A stretch of DNA of 64,000 nucleotides, taken from a virus. The notes under the pieces are model-generated. The model made no database searches. It was not told the DNA's origin and saw only the letters and a list, made by a program, of their open reading frames with translations. Location: IMG/VR virus record IMGVR_UViG_3300028840_002104, positions 1 through 64,000 of that record, one strand, 5' to 3'. Below, in pieces: positions 35,109 to 42,742 of this stretch. Numbering within the stretch: position 1 is the first letter of the stretch; the number at the start of each line of letters is the position of its first letter. The position numbers and the translations under genes are program-made.

Positions 35109-35737
35109 ATGACCGTCTAGTGATGCTCTTGATTTCCAGATCTTCTCTGAGCAGCGATGGCAAGGTCCTTCTTACGGAGCTTTATCCTCACGTGGAAGAA
35201 GGGTACATTCCGAATGACAGGAACATCTCAGTTCTTCTAGGTTGGCCGCTTGATAGAGTCAAGCATACCTATGAAGAACTTGAGGATAGAGGCGTTTTCG
35301 TTGGCGTTCCTCTTATTGGCGAGCACCAGGTTTACGGAGGTTGTAGGCTGGACTTAGAGGTTTTGGCCAAAGAGCAAGGCAAGACACTCTCTGAGTTGAA
35401 GTACAAGGAGTTCTTAGGCACGTTGCCTAAAGAGGTCCCGACTCACCATTCTGATTTTTCTGACATCGGTGAGCTTTCAACTAAGGATCTGTTTACTTAC
35501 TTCTCGAAGCTTCATCGTATCGTAGAGAAAAGCGAGTACTGTTCAAAACCAAAGGACTTCCGTCAGATCCAAGTCTTACACAAGACCTATGGCTCTGAGA
35601 TGGTTTATCACATGATTGGTACACTTCTCTGGGATAGAAAGTTCTACGCCTGGGGTCCTCCAACCATCGCTAATCTGTTTGAGAAACGGAAGCTTCTTTA
35701 CACAGACATCCAAAAATCCCTTACTAAGAAGGTCTAG
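35105..35737 (+). CDS. Winged-helix replication initiator-like protein
   Basis: A 210-aa protein. Residues 10-70 look like a winged helix (SDGKVLLTELYPHVEEGYIP, VLLGWPLDRVKHTYEELEDR). The C-terminal half (FTYFSKLHRIVEKSEYCSKP, MIGTLLWDRKFYAWGPPTIA) resembles initiator C-terminal domains. It lies just before the loader-like and helicase genes, as in many phages that recruit DnaB helicase. Function inferred. Confidence 0.5.
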   Translation: MNDRLVMLLISRSSLSSDGKVLLTELYPHVEEGYIPNDRNISVLLGWPLDRVKHTYEELEDRGVFVGVPLIGEHQVYGGCRLDLEVLAKEQGKTLSELKYKEFLGTLPKEVPTHHSDFSDIGELSTKDLFTYFSKLHRIVEKSEYCSKPKDFRQIQVLHKTYGSEMVYHMIGTLLWDRKFYAWGPPTIANLFEKRKLLYTDIQKSLTKKV

Positions 35738-35799
35738 AGGCCATCTATAAAGATTAAAGAATACAGAAGAGAATAAGATGGTCATATCCTATAGAGTAA

Positions 35800-35824
35800 C
35801 AACCTAACTCGGAGAGTTAGGTTG
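35800..35824. promoter_or_regulatory. Perfect 10-bp hairpin in an intergenic gap
   Basis: CAACCTAACT / AGTTAGGTTG with a 5-base loop (CGGAG), in the 120-bp gap before the loader-like gene. There is no T-run after it, so it is unlikely to be a simple terminator. It could be an operator or an mRNA structure. The arm GTTAGGTTG resembles units of the G/T-rich tract at 58.2 kb. Confidence 0.5.
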
Positions 35825-35859
35825 AATAGTCTACAGTTATGTCGCGCCAGGAGAAAAAG

Positions 35860-36399
35860 ATGGAAGTTTCTTTCACCAAAAGGTTTCTTCTTGACCACGG
35901 AGTTTCCGAGAGGTTTCAGGACAAGTACATAGAAGACTTCGAGCACATTAGGGAAAACCAGAGTCACAGTTTCATTGGTTATCTCTCCAGGCTCTTTGTT
36001 GACAAGAGACCAAGCAACCTTTGGCTTCAAGGAAGTCCTTCTTCTGACGCAGAGCTAATGGGAGCTTTGGTTGTGAGAGAAGCCCTCTTTCATAGCTTGG
36101 AAGCTTTCATGCTCAGACCGGGGAAAGTTCAAGATGCTCTGTACGCTTGGTGGCAAGGAGAGTCTCAGCTTTGGATGGAGTTGACCTTGGCCTATGTGGT
36201 GGTTTTCAATCTTGAGAATTTAGTTCTGAGCAGTCAGAAGGAAGCGGCAGCTCTGACTAAGCTGTTTTTGCTTCGAGAAGATTTAGGAAGATCAATTGTT
36301 GTTATTTCTTCCGCTTCATCCAATGCTTTGTCGGATACCTTTGGTGAGGCTTTGGGTTGTGCGGTTAGAAGGTTCCAGCAAATTGATTGTCCTGGCTAG
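35860..36399 (+). CDS. Helicase-loader-like AAA+ protein lacking a Walker A lysine
   Basis: A 179-aa product from ATG 35860, six bases after CAGGAG (ATG 35839 has no ribosome site). The layout follows DnaC/IstB-type ATPases: NLWLQGSPSSDAELMGAL stands where the Walker A loop should be, YVVVFNLENLVLS where Walker B should be, and RSIVVISSASSNALSDTFGE where sensor 1 (xxITSNxxxxxL) should be. GKT/S is replaced by SSDAE and the DD/DE of Walker B by NLE, so ATP hydrolysis is unlikely. It may act as a structural adaptor for the downstream DnaB-type helicase. Confidence 0.5.
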   Translation: MEVSFTKRFLLDHGVSERFQDKYIEDFEHIRENQSHSFIGYLSRLFVDKRPSNLWLQGSPSSDAELMGALVVREALFHSLEAFMLRPGKVQDALYAWWQGESQLWMELTLAYVVVFNLENLVLSSQKEAAALTKLFLLREDLGRSIVVISSASSNALSDTFGEALGCAVRRFQQIDCPG

Positions 36400-36407
36400 G
36401 AAAGACC

Positions 36408-36833
36408 ATGAGCTTCAATCTTGATAATAGACCTATGCCTGCTCTGTTCGTAGATGCTTTAGGCTTTGTCTTTCTTCCGATTGAGCAGACGTGGAAAGAT
36501 AAGTTCCTGGGAAAACCTCAGAGGTATCAAACACTTTCTGTGGTGCGGCAATGGATGTATCAAGTAAGTGGCAGGTTTGGTCTCTATCTGTTGGTTGAGT
36601 CTGAGGAGATGGTAGAGAAGCTTAGAGAAGAGGAGTACATTCTCTTCTACAATGATTTCATCGTTGTGAAGAAACCGGAAGAGCTTATTGAATGGATGAT
36701 GGTATTGAAAGCATACGCAGTGACTAATCTTCCCAAGCAGTGGGAAAAGCCTGTGAGAGGAGCATACACGTATGAAAGCATCTCCCATGCAATTAGGATT
36801 ATCTCAATGCTCGCTCCCTCCAAAGGTGGCTAG
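36408..36833 (+). CDS. Small protein, unknown
   Basis: A 141-aa product from ATG 36408 behind TAGGAAAG. Starts MSFNLDNRPMPALFVDALGF. Helical C-terminus (YESISHAIRIISMLAPSKGG). It overlaps the next gene by 62 bases. Sequence features recall a nucleotide-hydrolase-like alpha/beta protein (ALFVDALGFVFL) but not convincingly. Confidence 0.5.
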   Translation: MSFNLDNRPMPALFVDALGFVFLPIEQTWKDKFLGKPQRYQTLSVVRQWMYQVSGRFGLYLLVESEEMVEKLREEEYILFYNDFIVVKKPEELIEWMMVLKAYAVTNLPKQWEKPVRGAYTYESISHAIRIISMLAPSKGG

Positions 36834-37488
36834 CAGTCTCAAGAAGAGGCGGAAGATCCTACCCTTGATTTTGGAGTGGAATGACTGTCGAAAGTGCAAC
36901 ATAGGCAAGTCTAGGGAGAACATCGTTTTTGGAAAGGGCTTTGTCAATGCTCCTGTGGTTTTGGTAGGTGAGGCTCCAGGGGAAAGAGAAGACGAGCAGG
37001 GAATACCTTTCGTTGGTCCAGCAGGCCAGCTCTTAGATGAGATCTTGGATAACCTGATCGTTGGTGAGTTCTCCAGGGCTCTATCTTACAAGCACGATGA
37101 CTGTGTTCCTTGGAGAAGGTGTTTCATAACTAATATCGTGGCTTGTCGTCCTAGAGGTAGGCGTGGTAATAGACAGCCTAATCCACAGGAGATATCTAAG
37201 TGTCGTCCTAGACTAGAAGCCACACTCAATGTCATCAGACCCAGGATCATCGTTGCTCTGGGAAGAGTAGCCGAAGCGAACCTAATTGGTCACGGAGGTT
37301 TGTCGTTTCCTTTGAAGCTTCAGGGGGTGCATATCTTTCAGGTTACGCATCCTGCGGCTTATCTATACGGGGGAAAAGAAAGAATGAGAGAGGACAAGAA
37401 GGTATGGGTGTCTGTTGTAGAAAAGGCGGACGAGCTAAGAGAGGGCTTGCGTCCTACTTCGATAGTCCTTCCGCTTCTGACAATGTAG
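36772..37488 (+). CDS. Uracil-DNA glycosylase, family 4 (Fe-S)
   Basis: A 238-aa enzyme that removes uracil from DNA. N-terminal CRKC (first Fe-S pair), then VGEAPGEREDEQG and FVGPAGQLLD (uracil pocket and catalytic loop). ACRPRGRRGNRQPNPQEISK followed by C supplies the second cysteine pair, then IRPRIIVALGRVA and the C-terminal VTHPAAYLY motif. All hallmarks of family-4 UDGs are present. ATG 36772, with 36787 as an alternative. In phages such proteins may repair deaminated cytosine or process replication intermediates. Confidence 0.88.
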   Translation: MKASPMQLGLSQCSLPPKVASSLKKRRKILPLILEWNDCRKCNIGKSRENIVFGKGFVNAPVVLVGEAPGEREDEQGIPFVGPAGQLLDEILDNLIVGEFSRALSYKHDDCVPWRRCFITNIVACRPRGRRGNRQPNPQEISKCRPRLEATLNVIRPRIIVALGRVAEANLIGHGGLSFPLKLQGVHIFQVTHPAAYLYGGKERMREDKKVWVSVVEKADELREGLRPTSIVLPLLTM

Positions 37489-37496
37489 AAGAATGG

Positions 37497-37691
37497 ATGA
37501 CCAGAGTTCCAGTTTCAGGTTGGTGGATTCCGAAAGATCAGATTGAGTCGGAGATAAGTTTTCGGGAAGTTCGTTTTCGTGTGCGTATGTCAGGATTAGA
37601 CCGTCATTGGGATTGGCCCCCAATAGATCCTTACGATCCGTATGAATACGATTTTAGGGAGTATACAGATTGGGGCGCTAGAGTTTGGTAG
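37497..37691 (+). CDS. Small Trp/Tyr-rich protein, unknown
   Basis: A 64-aa product from ATG 37497. A striking aromatic/acidic C-terminus (WDWPPIDPYDPYEYDFREYT). The frame is open upstream over the UDG gene, but that part is its shadow. Unknown. Confidence 0.45.
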   Translation: MTRVPVSGWWIPKDQIESEISFREVRFRVRMSGLDRHWDWPPIDPYDPYEYDFREYTDWGARVW

Positions 37692-37700
37692 GAGGTAAGT

Positions 37701-37925
37701 ATGGCAGACTATTCTAAGTGGCATTGTCACGTAAGACCAGGGTATCACAAGGTAGAGCACTATGTATGCGTCTGGCGTTGGTTTGTGGATGTTTATGATG
37801 GCAGGGGCAAGCATGTTCGGTCTCACGTTTCTTTGGATAAGAAGTGGGCGCAAAGAAGGGCAAGGAATTTGAGAGAAGATTGGAAGAGAAGAGCCAAGGA
37901 GGTGTCAGGTGGAAGGAAAAGATGA
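37701..37925 (+). CDS. Small basic aromatic protein, unknown
   Basis: A 74-aa protein behind TAGGAGGTAAGT. Rich in Trp, Arg, Lys and His (KWHCHVRPGYHKVEHYVCVW, RRARNLREDWKRRAKEVSG). Charge suggests nucleic-acid contact. No family recognised. Confidence 0.55.
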   Translation: MADYSKWHCHVRPGYHKVEHYVCVWRWFVDVYDGRGKHVRSHVSLDKKWAQRRARNLREDWKRRAKEVSGGRKR

Positions 37926-38151
37926 TACAGGTCTTGTTGGGTTTGAGGGACAAACGTTCTATTGTCCTGAATGTGAGGCACAGTTGACCTTATGCTTGGA
38001 GGAATTTGGTAGGAAAGCTGTTCTTCATTCTGAGCGGTCTAAGCTAGCGAAGGCCATAGAGCTGAGAGAGGAGAAGATAGCAAGCTTACAAGCGGACTTG
38101 GTTGTTTTAGTCAAGAGAAGAGAGGTTATGGAGGCTGATGGTCAATCCTGA
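37909..38151 (+). CDS. Small zinc-finger-like coiled-coil protein
   Basis: An 80-aa product from GTG 37909 behind CCAAGGAGGTGTCAG. N-terminal FYCPECEAQLTLC contributes Cys ligands. A coiled coil follows (KAIELREEKIASLQADLVVL). Overlaps the helicase start by 14 bases, suggesting coupled translation. Confidence 0.55.
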   Translation: MEGKDDTGLVGFEGQTFYCPECEAQLTLCLEEFGRKAVLHSERSKLAKAIELREEKIASLQADLVVLVKRREVMEADGQS

Positions 38152-39496
38152 ACTAGAAGCAATTGCAGCGTTTCTTGAAGCAAGTCCTTCGGAAGGTCAA
38201 AGAGATTTTCTAGCGGCGACCAAAAAGATAGCCCTCTTCAGACAGTTCTATGTTGAGTGGCAATGGATTGTTACCTATGTGGGCGAATACGGGAATGCTC
38301 CTAAGAAGCGGACATTTCTTGAGTACTTTCCTACAATGAAGTTGCCAGAGAAACCAGAGACCTTATCCTTTTGTATGGAGCGGCTTTTTGAGCGGGAGAA
38401 GTTCAACCGCATCAGACAGATGGTACATGATGTTCAGGAAGATCTGAGTAGTACGGATGTCTCGGCTGCGTCGAAAGCAGCAGCAAAGATCTCTGACGTT
38501 GTACTTGACCTTGACCATATGTGGTCTCGGAAGAAAGACATCAACGTGGGAGAAGAGGTCGAAAGAAGATACCAAAGCTATTTGGAGATTGAGAGGCAGA
38601 CCACGGCTTCTGGTGTAGGTACTCCCTGGCCCACGTTGAATAGGATGATCCCTCCTCTGAGGCCCAAGAATTTGGTTGGCTTCCAAGCCAGAGGCGGTTT
38701 GGGAAAGACGTGGCTTGCAGTAGTCCTGGCAACTCATTTCTGGCGGTTAGGCAGGAAAGTCCTCTTCATCACAAAAGAGATGGGGGCCGAAGAAGTTGTG
38801 GCCAGAGTAGACAGCTATCTCTTTGGTATTAAATGGACACCTTTCTCTCGTGGGGAATTGTCTCAGAAAGAGAAAGCACGGTTTGCCTTACTGCTGAAGA
38901 AGGCCGAAGGTCAGTTTTCAGGAGAGCTGATTATCTCAGACGAAGAAGACCTAGATGCTTTTGGCTTGGACTCATTCATCTCCAAGCTGAGCGAGTATAG
39001 TCCTGACGTGGCAATTTTAGACGGGCTTCATCTTTTGTTTGGAACTACTGAAAGGTCAAGCGGTAGAGATGAGAGCTATGTCCAATCAGCCTATGCTATC
39101 AGCAGGAAGATGAAAAGAATAGCGCGGGCAAAGAATGTCCTCCTGCTTGAGACTACCCAGACAGGTAGAGACGCGGAGAAAGGCAAGAAAGGCTACACAG
39201 GGGGAGGAGTTACAGCTACCCAGTGGACAGATGCTCTTCATCAGGATTGTGACTACCTCTTTGAGATCTGTGGTTATCGAGAGACCAAGTACAAGTGGAG
39301 AGAGCTGAAGCTAATCAAGGGAAGAAATTGTCCTGTTGGTGAAAGCGTATTCTACAAGTTTGAGATGGACCCTCCGGTGTTCAAGGAGTTGCCGACAGAC
39401 TTCGATCCCAACGCAGAGACGGAAAACGAAGCTACCAAGATAGCAGTGAGAAGCGTCTTTGGTGAAAAGGAGGCTAGCCGTGAATTTTCAACCTAA
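38138..39496 (+). CDS. Replicative DNA helicase, DnaB-like
   Basis: A 452-aa RecA-fold hexameric helicase. The N-terminal helical domain (1-130) is followed by an interdomain linker and GVGTPWPTLNRMIPPLRPKN. Walker A ARGGLGKT is at residues 184-191, the FITKEMGAEEVVAR motif (H1a-like) follows, Walker B is PDVAILDGLHLL, and a H3-like LLLETTQTGRD segment is near residue 340. It unwinds DNA at the fork with the primase and family A polymerase below. Confidence 0.88.
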   Translation: MVNPELEAIAAFLEASPSEGQRDFLAATKKIALFRQFYVEWQWIVTYVGEYGNAPKKRTFLEYFPTMKLPEKPETLSFCMERLFEREKFNRIRQMVHDVQEDLSSTDVSAASKAAAKISDVVLDLDHMWSRKKDINVGEEVERRYQSYLEIERQTTASGVGTPWPTLNRMIPPLRPKNLVGFQARGGLGKTWLAVVLATHFWRLGRKVLFITKEMGAEEVVARVDSYLFGIKWTPFSRGELSQKEKARFALLLKKAEGQFSGELIISDEEDLDAFGLDSFISKLSEYSPDVAILDGLHLLFGTTERSSGRDESYVQSAYAISRKMKRIARAKNVLLLETTQTGRDAEKGKKGYTGGGVTATQWTDALHQDCDYLFEICGYRETKYKWRELKLIKGRNCPVGESVFYKFEMDPPVFKELPTDFDPNAETENEATKIAVRSVFGEKEASREFST

Positions 39497-39749
39497 TTTT
39501 ACTTTCGAGGCGAAGGAGGCCAAACAGTTCTATGTAGAATGGAACGAACCCAAGAAGTTTGGAAAGGCCAATCTTCGCGTGGTGGTTACTAAAGATGAGA
39601 TCTTTCTCCAGATCAAGCACGATCATAAGGAGTGGTCAGCTAGATTTGAGAGGGCAGAGGATCTAGATATGGTACGAACAATCATGAAGCAAGGATTGGT
39701 CTTGGTAGACGATGCACGGCGGGATTGGTTAGAAATGAGGCAACCATGA
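39480..39749 (+). CDS. Small protein, unknown
   Basis: An 89-aa product from GTG 39480, behind AAAAGGAGGCTAGCC, overlapping the helicase by 17 bases. Starts VNFQPNFTFEAKEAKQFYVE. A mixed alpha/beta small domain, no motif recognised. Confidence 0.55.
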   Translation: MNFQPNFTFEAKEAKQFYVEWNEPKKFGKANLRVVVTKDEIFLQIKHDHKEWSARFERAEDLDMVRTIMKQGLVLVDDARRDWLEMRQP

Positions 39750-39985
39750 CTAAGGCTGAGATTGAAAAGGTAGAGAAGGACGTTGTAAGTGCTAAACACT
39801 ACTGGAAGTCTCAGAATACTGAGCGATTGTCAATTGAGGATGTCCAGATGGTCGCAAACATGAGGATGATCTGTACAGCTCTTGACTGTTTGCTCAGGAG
39901 AGTTAGTAGATTAGAGGAAATAGCCAACCATCACAAGGACTTTGATGACTGGCTCAGAGAGGAGAAAGAATGCATCCCGCACTAG
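39746..39985 (+). CDS. Small helical protein, unknown
   Basis: A 79-aa product from ATG 39746 (ATGA overlap with the preceding stop, GAGG upstream). Nearly all helical (KAEIEKVEKDVVSAKHYWKS, RMICTALDCLLRRVSRLEEI). Unknown. Confidence 0.55.
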   Translation: MTKAEIEKVEKDVVSAKHYWKSQNTERLSIEDVQMVANMRMICTALDCLLRRVSRLEEIANHHKDFDDWLREEKECIPH

Positions 39986-40056
39986 CGTTTGTCCTCGGTT
40001 GGATTATTGGTGTTCTGTCGCTCATGTTTTGGCTCATGTTTGGTCAGCAGCCGTGA
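39970..40056 (+). CDS. 28-aa hydrophobic membrane peptide upstream of the primase
   Basis: ATG 39970 follows GAGGAGAAAGA. It reads MHPALAFVLGWIIGVLSLMF, then WLMFGQQP, then TGA: one strong transmembrane helix. Its stop overlaps the primase GTG start (GTGA), so it may serve as the translational feeder for the primase. A 28-aa membrane protein or leader is rarely annotated; nothing is known of its role. Confidence 0.55.
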   Translation: MHPALAFVLGWIIGVLSLMFWLMFGQQP

Positions 40057-40976
40057 ACGGCCAGGATCTAAAGAGACTCTGTGAAAGTCTGGGATTAGAG
40101 AAGCTTCACAATCGAGGAAGCGACATTACAAGCTTATGTCCTTTCCACGATGAGAGGCATCCGTCTTTCGGAGTTTCGATTGAGAAGAGGTATCATCCGT
40201 TTAACTGTTTTTCCTGTGGAGCTTCAGGTAATCTTTTGACTATGGTTTGTCATCTTCGAGGTTTGAGGAGAAAAGAGGGCCTGGCCTTTATAGAGAGCTT
40301 TGGCAGTTATTCAATCCCACCAGTCAGCGCAGAGATTCAGCCCTATGGTGCATCCAGGCGCGGAAAAGATATCAGGGTCCCTGCGTCTCTGTATGCTCCT
40401 TATCGAATAGGCAGAAGCAAGTCCTTTGCGTGGCTCTTGGAAAGAGGTATTCCCCTGGAGCTTTCTGGAGAGTGTGACATAGGCTTTGATCCAGAAGAGA
40501 GGAGAGTCCTCTTCCCGTGGTGGGAGCCTGGCGGCAAGTTTTTCAACGGTGCCACAGGGAGAAGCATGGTGGGCTCCTCTTTGAAGTCTAAGCCTTTCTT
40601 CGGATTGAAAAAGGGCAGCCATCTCTTCAGGCCAAAGATGAGCGGTCCCTATGACTACAGGAAGACCCTCTTCGTTGTGGAGGGAGAAGTAGACGCGCTT
40701 CGAGTGGCCAGTTTTGGTTATACCAATGTGGTGGCTACAGGAGGTTTTCCTACAAGGGCTCAAGCTGAAAAGATGGCCGAAGTAGCAGGCGTGGTGATGC
40801 TTGCTTTCGATAATGATCCAGCAGGCAAAGAGATGTCTAGGAAACTGCTGTCGTGGACTGGAGAGTGGACACGGTTTGTCAAGTTCAAGTATGTTTCGGA
40901 CGCAAAAGACCCTGCGGAGCTGAGCAAACAAGAGTTTGAAGAAGGTATAGACAAGGCAGAGTTTTTCTTAGGATGA
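40053..40976 (+). CDS. DNA primase, DnaG-type
   Basis: A 307-aa product from GTG 40053. The frame is open upstream but that part is out of family and shadows the 28-aa peptide. CHC2-type zinc finger: C29, H32, then C52 and C55 (SLCPFHDERHPSFG, NCFSCGASGN). The TOPRIM domain begins LFVVEGEVDALR, with the second acidic motif LAFDNDPAGKEM. It lacks the long C-terminal helicase-binding domain of bacterial DnaG. Makes primers for lagging-strand synthesis. Confidence 0.85.
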   Translation: MNGQDLKRLCESLGLEKLHNRGSDITSLCPFHDERHPSFGVSIEKRYHPFNCFSCGASGNLLTMVCHLRGLRRKEGLAFIESFGSYSIPPVSAEIQPYGASRRGKDIRVPASLYAPYRIGRSKSFAWLLERGIPLELSGECDIGFDPEERRVLFPWWEPGGKFFNGATGRSMVGSSLKSKPFFGLKKGSHLFRPKMSGPYDYRKTLFVVEGEVDALRVASFGYTNVVATGGFPTRAQAEKMAEVAGVVMLAFDNDPAGKEMSRKLLSWTGEWTRFVKFKYVSDAKDPAELSKQEFEEGIDKAEFFLG

Positions 40977-40987
40977 AAATAAAACTA

Positions 40988-41016
40988 TTGACAAGGTGTC
41001 TGAGGTATGATAGACT
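40988..41016 (+). promoter_or_regulatory. Sigma70-like promoter before the SSB/polymerase genes
   Basis: TTGACA (40988-40993), a 17-bp spacer, TAGACT (41011-41016), in a 168-bp gap. A transcript from here would have a leader of about 120 nt containing the mini-ORF at 41085. Confidence 0.5.
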
Positions 41017-41084
41017 GTTATTGTATTGTCGAGATACTGTTTAGGTAGCCGATAGTGGCCCCCAACCCCAGGGAGGTGAGTACC

Positions 41085-41105
41085 ATGTCTGAAATCCTGG
41101 TGTAG
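41085..41105 (+). CDS. Six-codon leader peptide candidate (MSEILV)
   Basis: ATG 41085 stands 7 bases after GGGAGGTG, a very strong ribosome site, and stops after six codons at TAG. The site is flanked by CCAGG (41068-41072) and CCTGG (41096-41100), which could pair and put the start codon in the loop. The real gene (41145) has its own AAGGAGGAAAG. Existence as a translated leader is an inference. Confidence 0.3.
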   Translation: MSEILV

Positions 41106-41144
41106 TGCTTCGATGGTTTGTTGGAATACTAGAAGGAGGAAAGT

Positions 41145-42110
41145 ATGCGGATGCGAACAAAAGAAGACAGTAGCAAAGATGTCAAGAAAACCTCTTACGA
41201 GGGAGTCTCCAGAGGGAACATCAAGAAGATTGCCTTTGCTCTTGGCGTCAAGGTCATGACAGGCCATTCGGCCACGGATATTGCTCAGAACGTTCTCCAG
41301 AAGCTCAAAGACTACTCTGAGCTTTGGTCTACGCTTGGTGATGAGGAACAGGCCAACGCTCGTCTGATTGGTTACGAGCCTCCCGCAATTCGTGGAGGAC
41401 TTCAAGAGGCTACTTCTGATGGTGAAGACCTTCCCGAAGGAGTTCCTGTTTCAGGCTGGATGAAAACGGGTAGAGACGAGATTCAAGATGCGGTTAATGA
41501 GCAGGAACGTAGAGCCAAGATGCGGTCTGTTCCTAAGCTCTTTGTCCGAGACGGTGACACAGTGACCGTGGATGTTCTCAGAGATCCAGAGACTAGGGAC
41601 CCCGGTGCTCTCTGTGCTCTCAATCTTCATGCAGTGAAGACGACAAGCGGCTGGAATTATTCTGTCTGCTCTCAAGGTACAAGAGACAAAGAGGGTAATC
41701 CTTGCCGTTGTGCTTTCTGCGAGAGCAACAACAAGAGGCTCAATCGGAAGTCTCTGAGAATGATCTACATGGTCGTGGACAGAGATGAGCGAGAGGGAAA
41801 AGACGGCAAGATCTACAAAGACCAGGTAAGGTTCTTTGAGACGGATACCAGGCTCCACAAGACGCTAGAGAGATTGGCTCAGAGAGGTATCCTAGATACG
41901 AACTCTATCGAAATAGGTAGACAAGGTGACAAGCAGGCCGCTTGGTCTGTAGTCCCCATCGGGAAGAGCGACTCTCCTGACAAGACGGAAGAGGCCAAAG
42001 AGCTTAGAGATAAGTTCGAGGATTTCTACAGGCCGCCGACTTACGCGGAGCAAAAAGAAATCATCGCTGATGTTCCTAGTTCAGGAGTTGCTGAGAGGGA
42101 GGCGAATTGA
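41145..42110 (+). CDS. Candidate single-stranded DNA-binding protein with zinc site
   Basis: A 321-aa protein between primase and DNA polymerase. The central domain has a Cys cluster (SVCSQGTRDKEGNPCRCAFC) and a beta-rich stretch (SLRMIYMVVDRDEREGKDGK, VRFFETDTRLHKTLERLAQR). This is reminiscent of T4 gp32-style ssDNA-binding proteins with an embedded zinc. The C-terminus is acidic but without a clear DF-type tip. Position and layout support SSB; there is no unambiguous signature. ATG after AAGGAGGAAAGT. Confidence 0.5.
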   Translation: MRMRTKEDSSKDVKKTSYEGVSRGNIKKIAFALGVKVMTGHSATDIAQNVLQKLKDYSELWSTLGDEEQANARLIGYEPPAIRGGLQEATSDGEDLPEGVPVSGWMKTGRDEIQDAVNEQERRAKMRSVPKLFVRDGDTVTVDVLRDPETRDPGALCALNLHAVKTTSGWNYSVCSQGTRDKEGNPCRCAFCESNNKRLNRKSLRMIYMVVDRDEREGKDGKIYKDQVRFFETDTRLHKTLERLAQRGILDTNSIEIGRQGDKQAAWSVVPIGKSDSPDKTEEAKELRDKFEDFYRPPTYAEQKEIIADVPSSGVAEREAN

Positions 42111-42113
42111 GCA

Positions 42114-42431
42114 ATGGCTCTTATATGTGATTACTGCGAAGCTAACGTTACGGAAGACGACGTGTGCGAAGAGTGTAATGCTCATATGTGCTGTGACTGT
42201 ACTTGTGTAGACGACGAAACGGTTTGCAAGGAGTGTGGTACTGAGTGCGGCACGTGCGGTCTTCCTTTTGCAGGTCCTGACTACTGTGCTGAGTGCGGAG
42301 AAGATGTCTGCCCTGAGTGCATAGAGGACGATCTTTGCAGTTCCTGTGCTTATGCAGACGAAAGTACGGAGGATGATTTAGATGATGGAGAAAGACCCGA
42401 AGATTATCTCCCTTCCGACGCAATCGACTGA
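42114..42431 (+). CDS. Cysteine-rich zinc-binding protein
   Basis: A 105-aa acidic protein with at least nine CxxC-type pairs or near pairs (CDYCEANV, CEECNAHMCCDCTC, CKECGTECGTCG, CAECGEDVCPECIEDDLCSS). The pattern resembles tandem treble-clef/B-box-like or double zinc ribbons, with an acidic C-terminal tail. Partner unknown; adjacent to polymerase and SSB candidates. Confidence 0.6.
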   Translation: MALICDYCEANVTEDDVCEECNAHMCCDCTCVDDETVCKECGTECGTCGLPFAGPDYCAECGEDVCPECIEDDLCSSCAYADESTEDDLDDGERPEDYLPSDAID

Positions 42432-42732
42432 GGAGACTCTTGAAGAGGAGCCCACGACGATCAGTGTCATTGTCAGATCCAGCAAAGGCGAAGAGAAGGT
42501 CCTGGAAGAAAAAGTGATCGAATACGTTTTGGTCACTGGCACGATTGATGGCAATCTGAAGAGCCATACCAACTTGGCGATTGCAGATAGGATCTTGTTC
42601 CTGCTGGAATTGGGCAAGACGATGCTAATCACGATACCCATGGTTCAGAAGATCTCAATGCCCGGGAAGAATAAGGTCGTGGTTCCTTCTAAGAGCGGCA
42701 TAATGAACTTTGTGCGGAGAGGCAAGAAGTAA
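42382..42732 (+). CDS. Small protein, unknown
   Basis: A 116-aa product from ATG 42382 (ACGGAGG 9 bases upstream), overlapping the Cys-rich gene by 50 bases. An acidic N-terminus, then a beta-rich segment (TISVIVRSSKGEEKVLEEKV) and a basic C-terminus (NFVRRGKK). Unknown. Confidence 0.5.
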   Translation: MMEKDPKIISLPTQSTEETLEEEPTTISVIVRSSKGEEKVLEEKVIEYVLVTGTIDGNLKSHTNLAIADRILFLLELGKTMLITIPMVQKISMPGKNKVVVPSKSGIMNFVRRGKK

Positions 42733-42742
42733 ATTGCTGGTT

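Noticed and set aside
39942-40052. Upstream extension of the primase frame
   Set aside because: Lies over the 28-aa membrane ORF and the previous gene, has no ribosome site, and is out of family.
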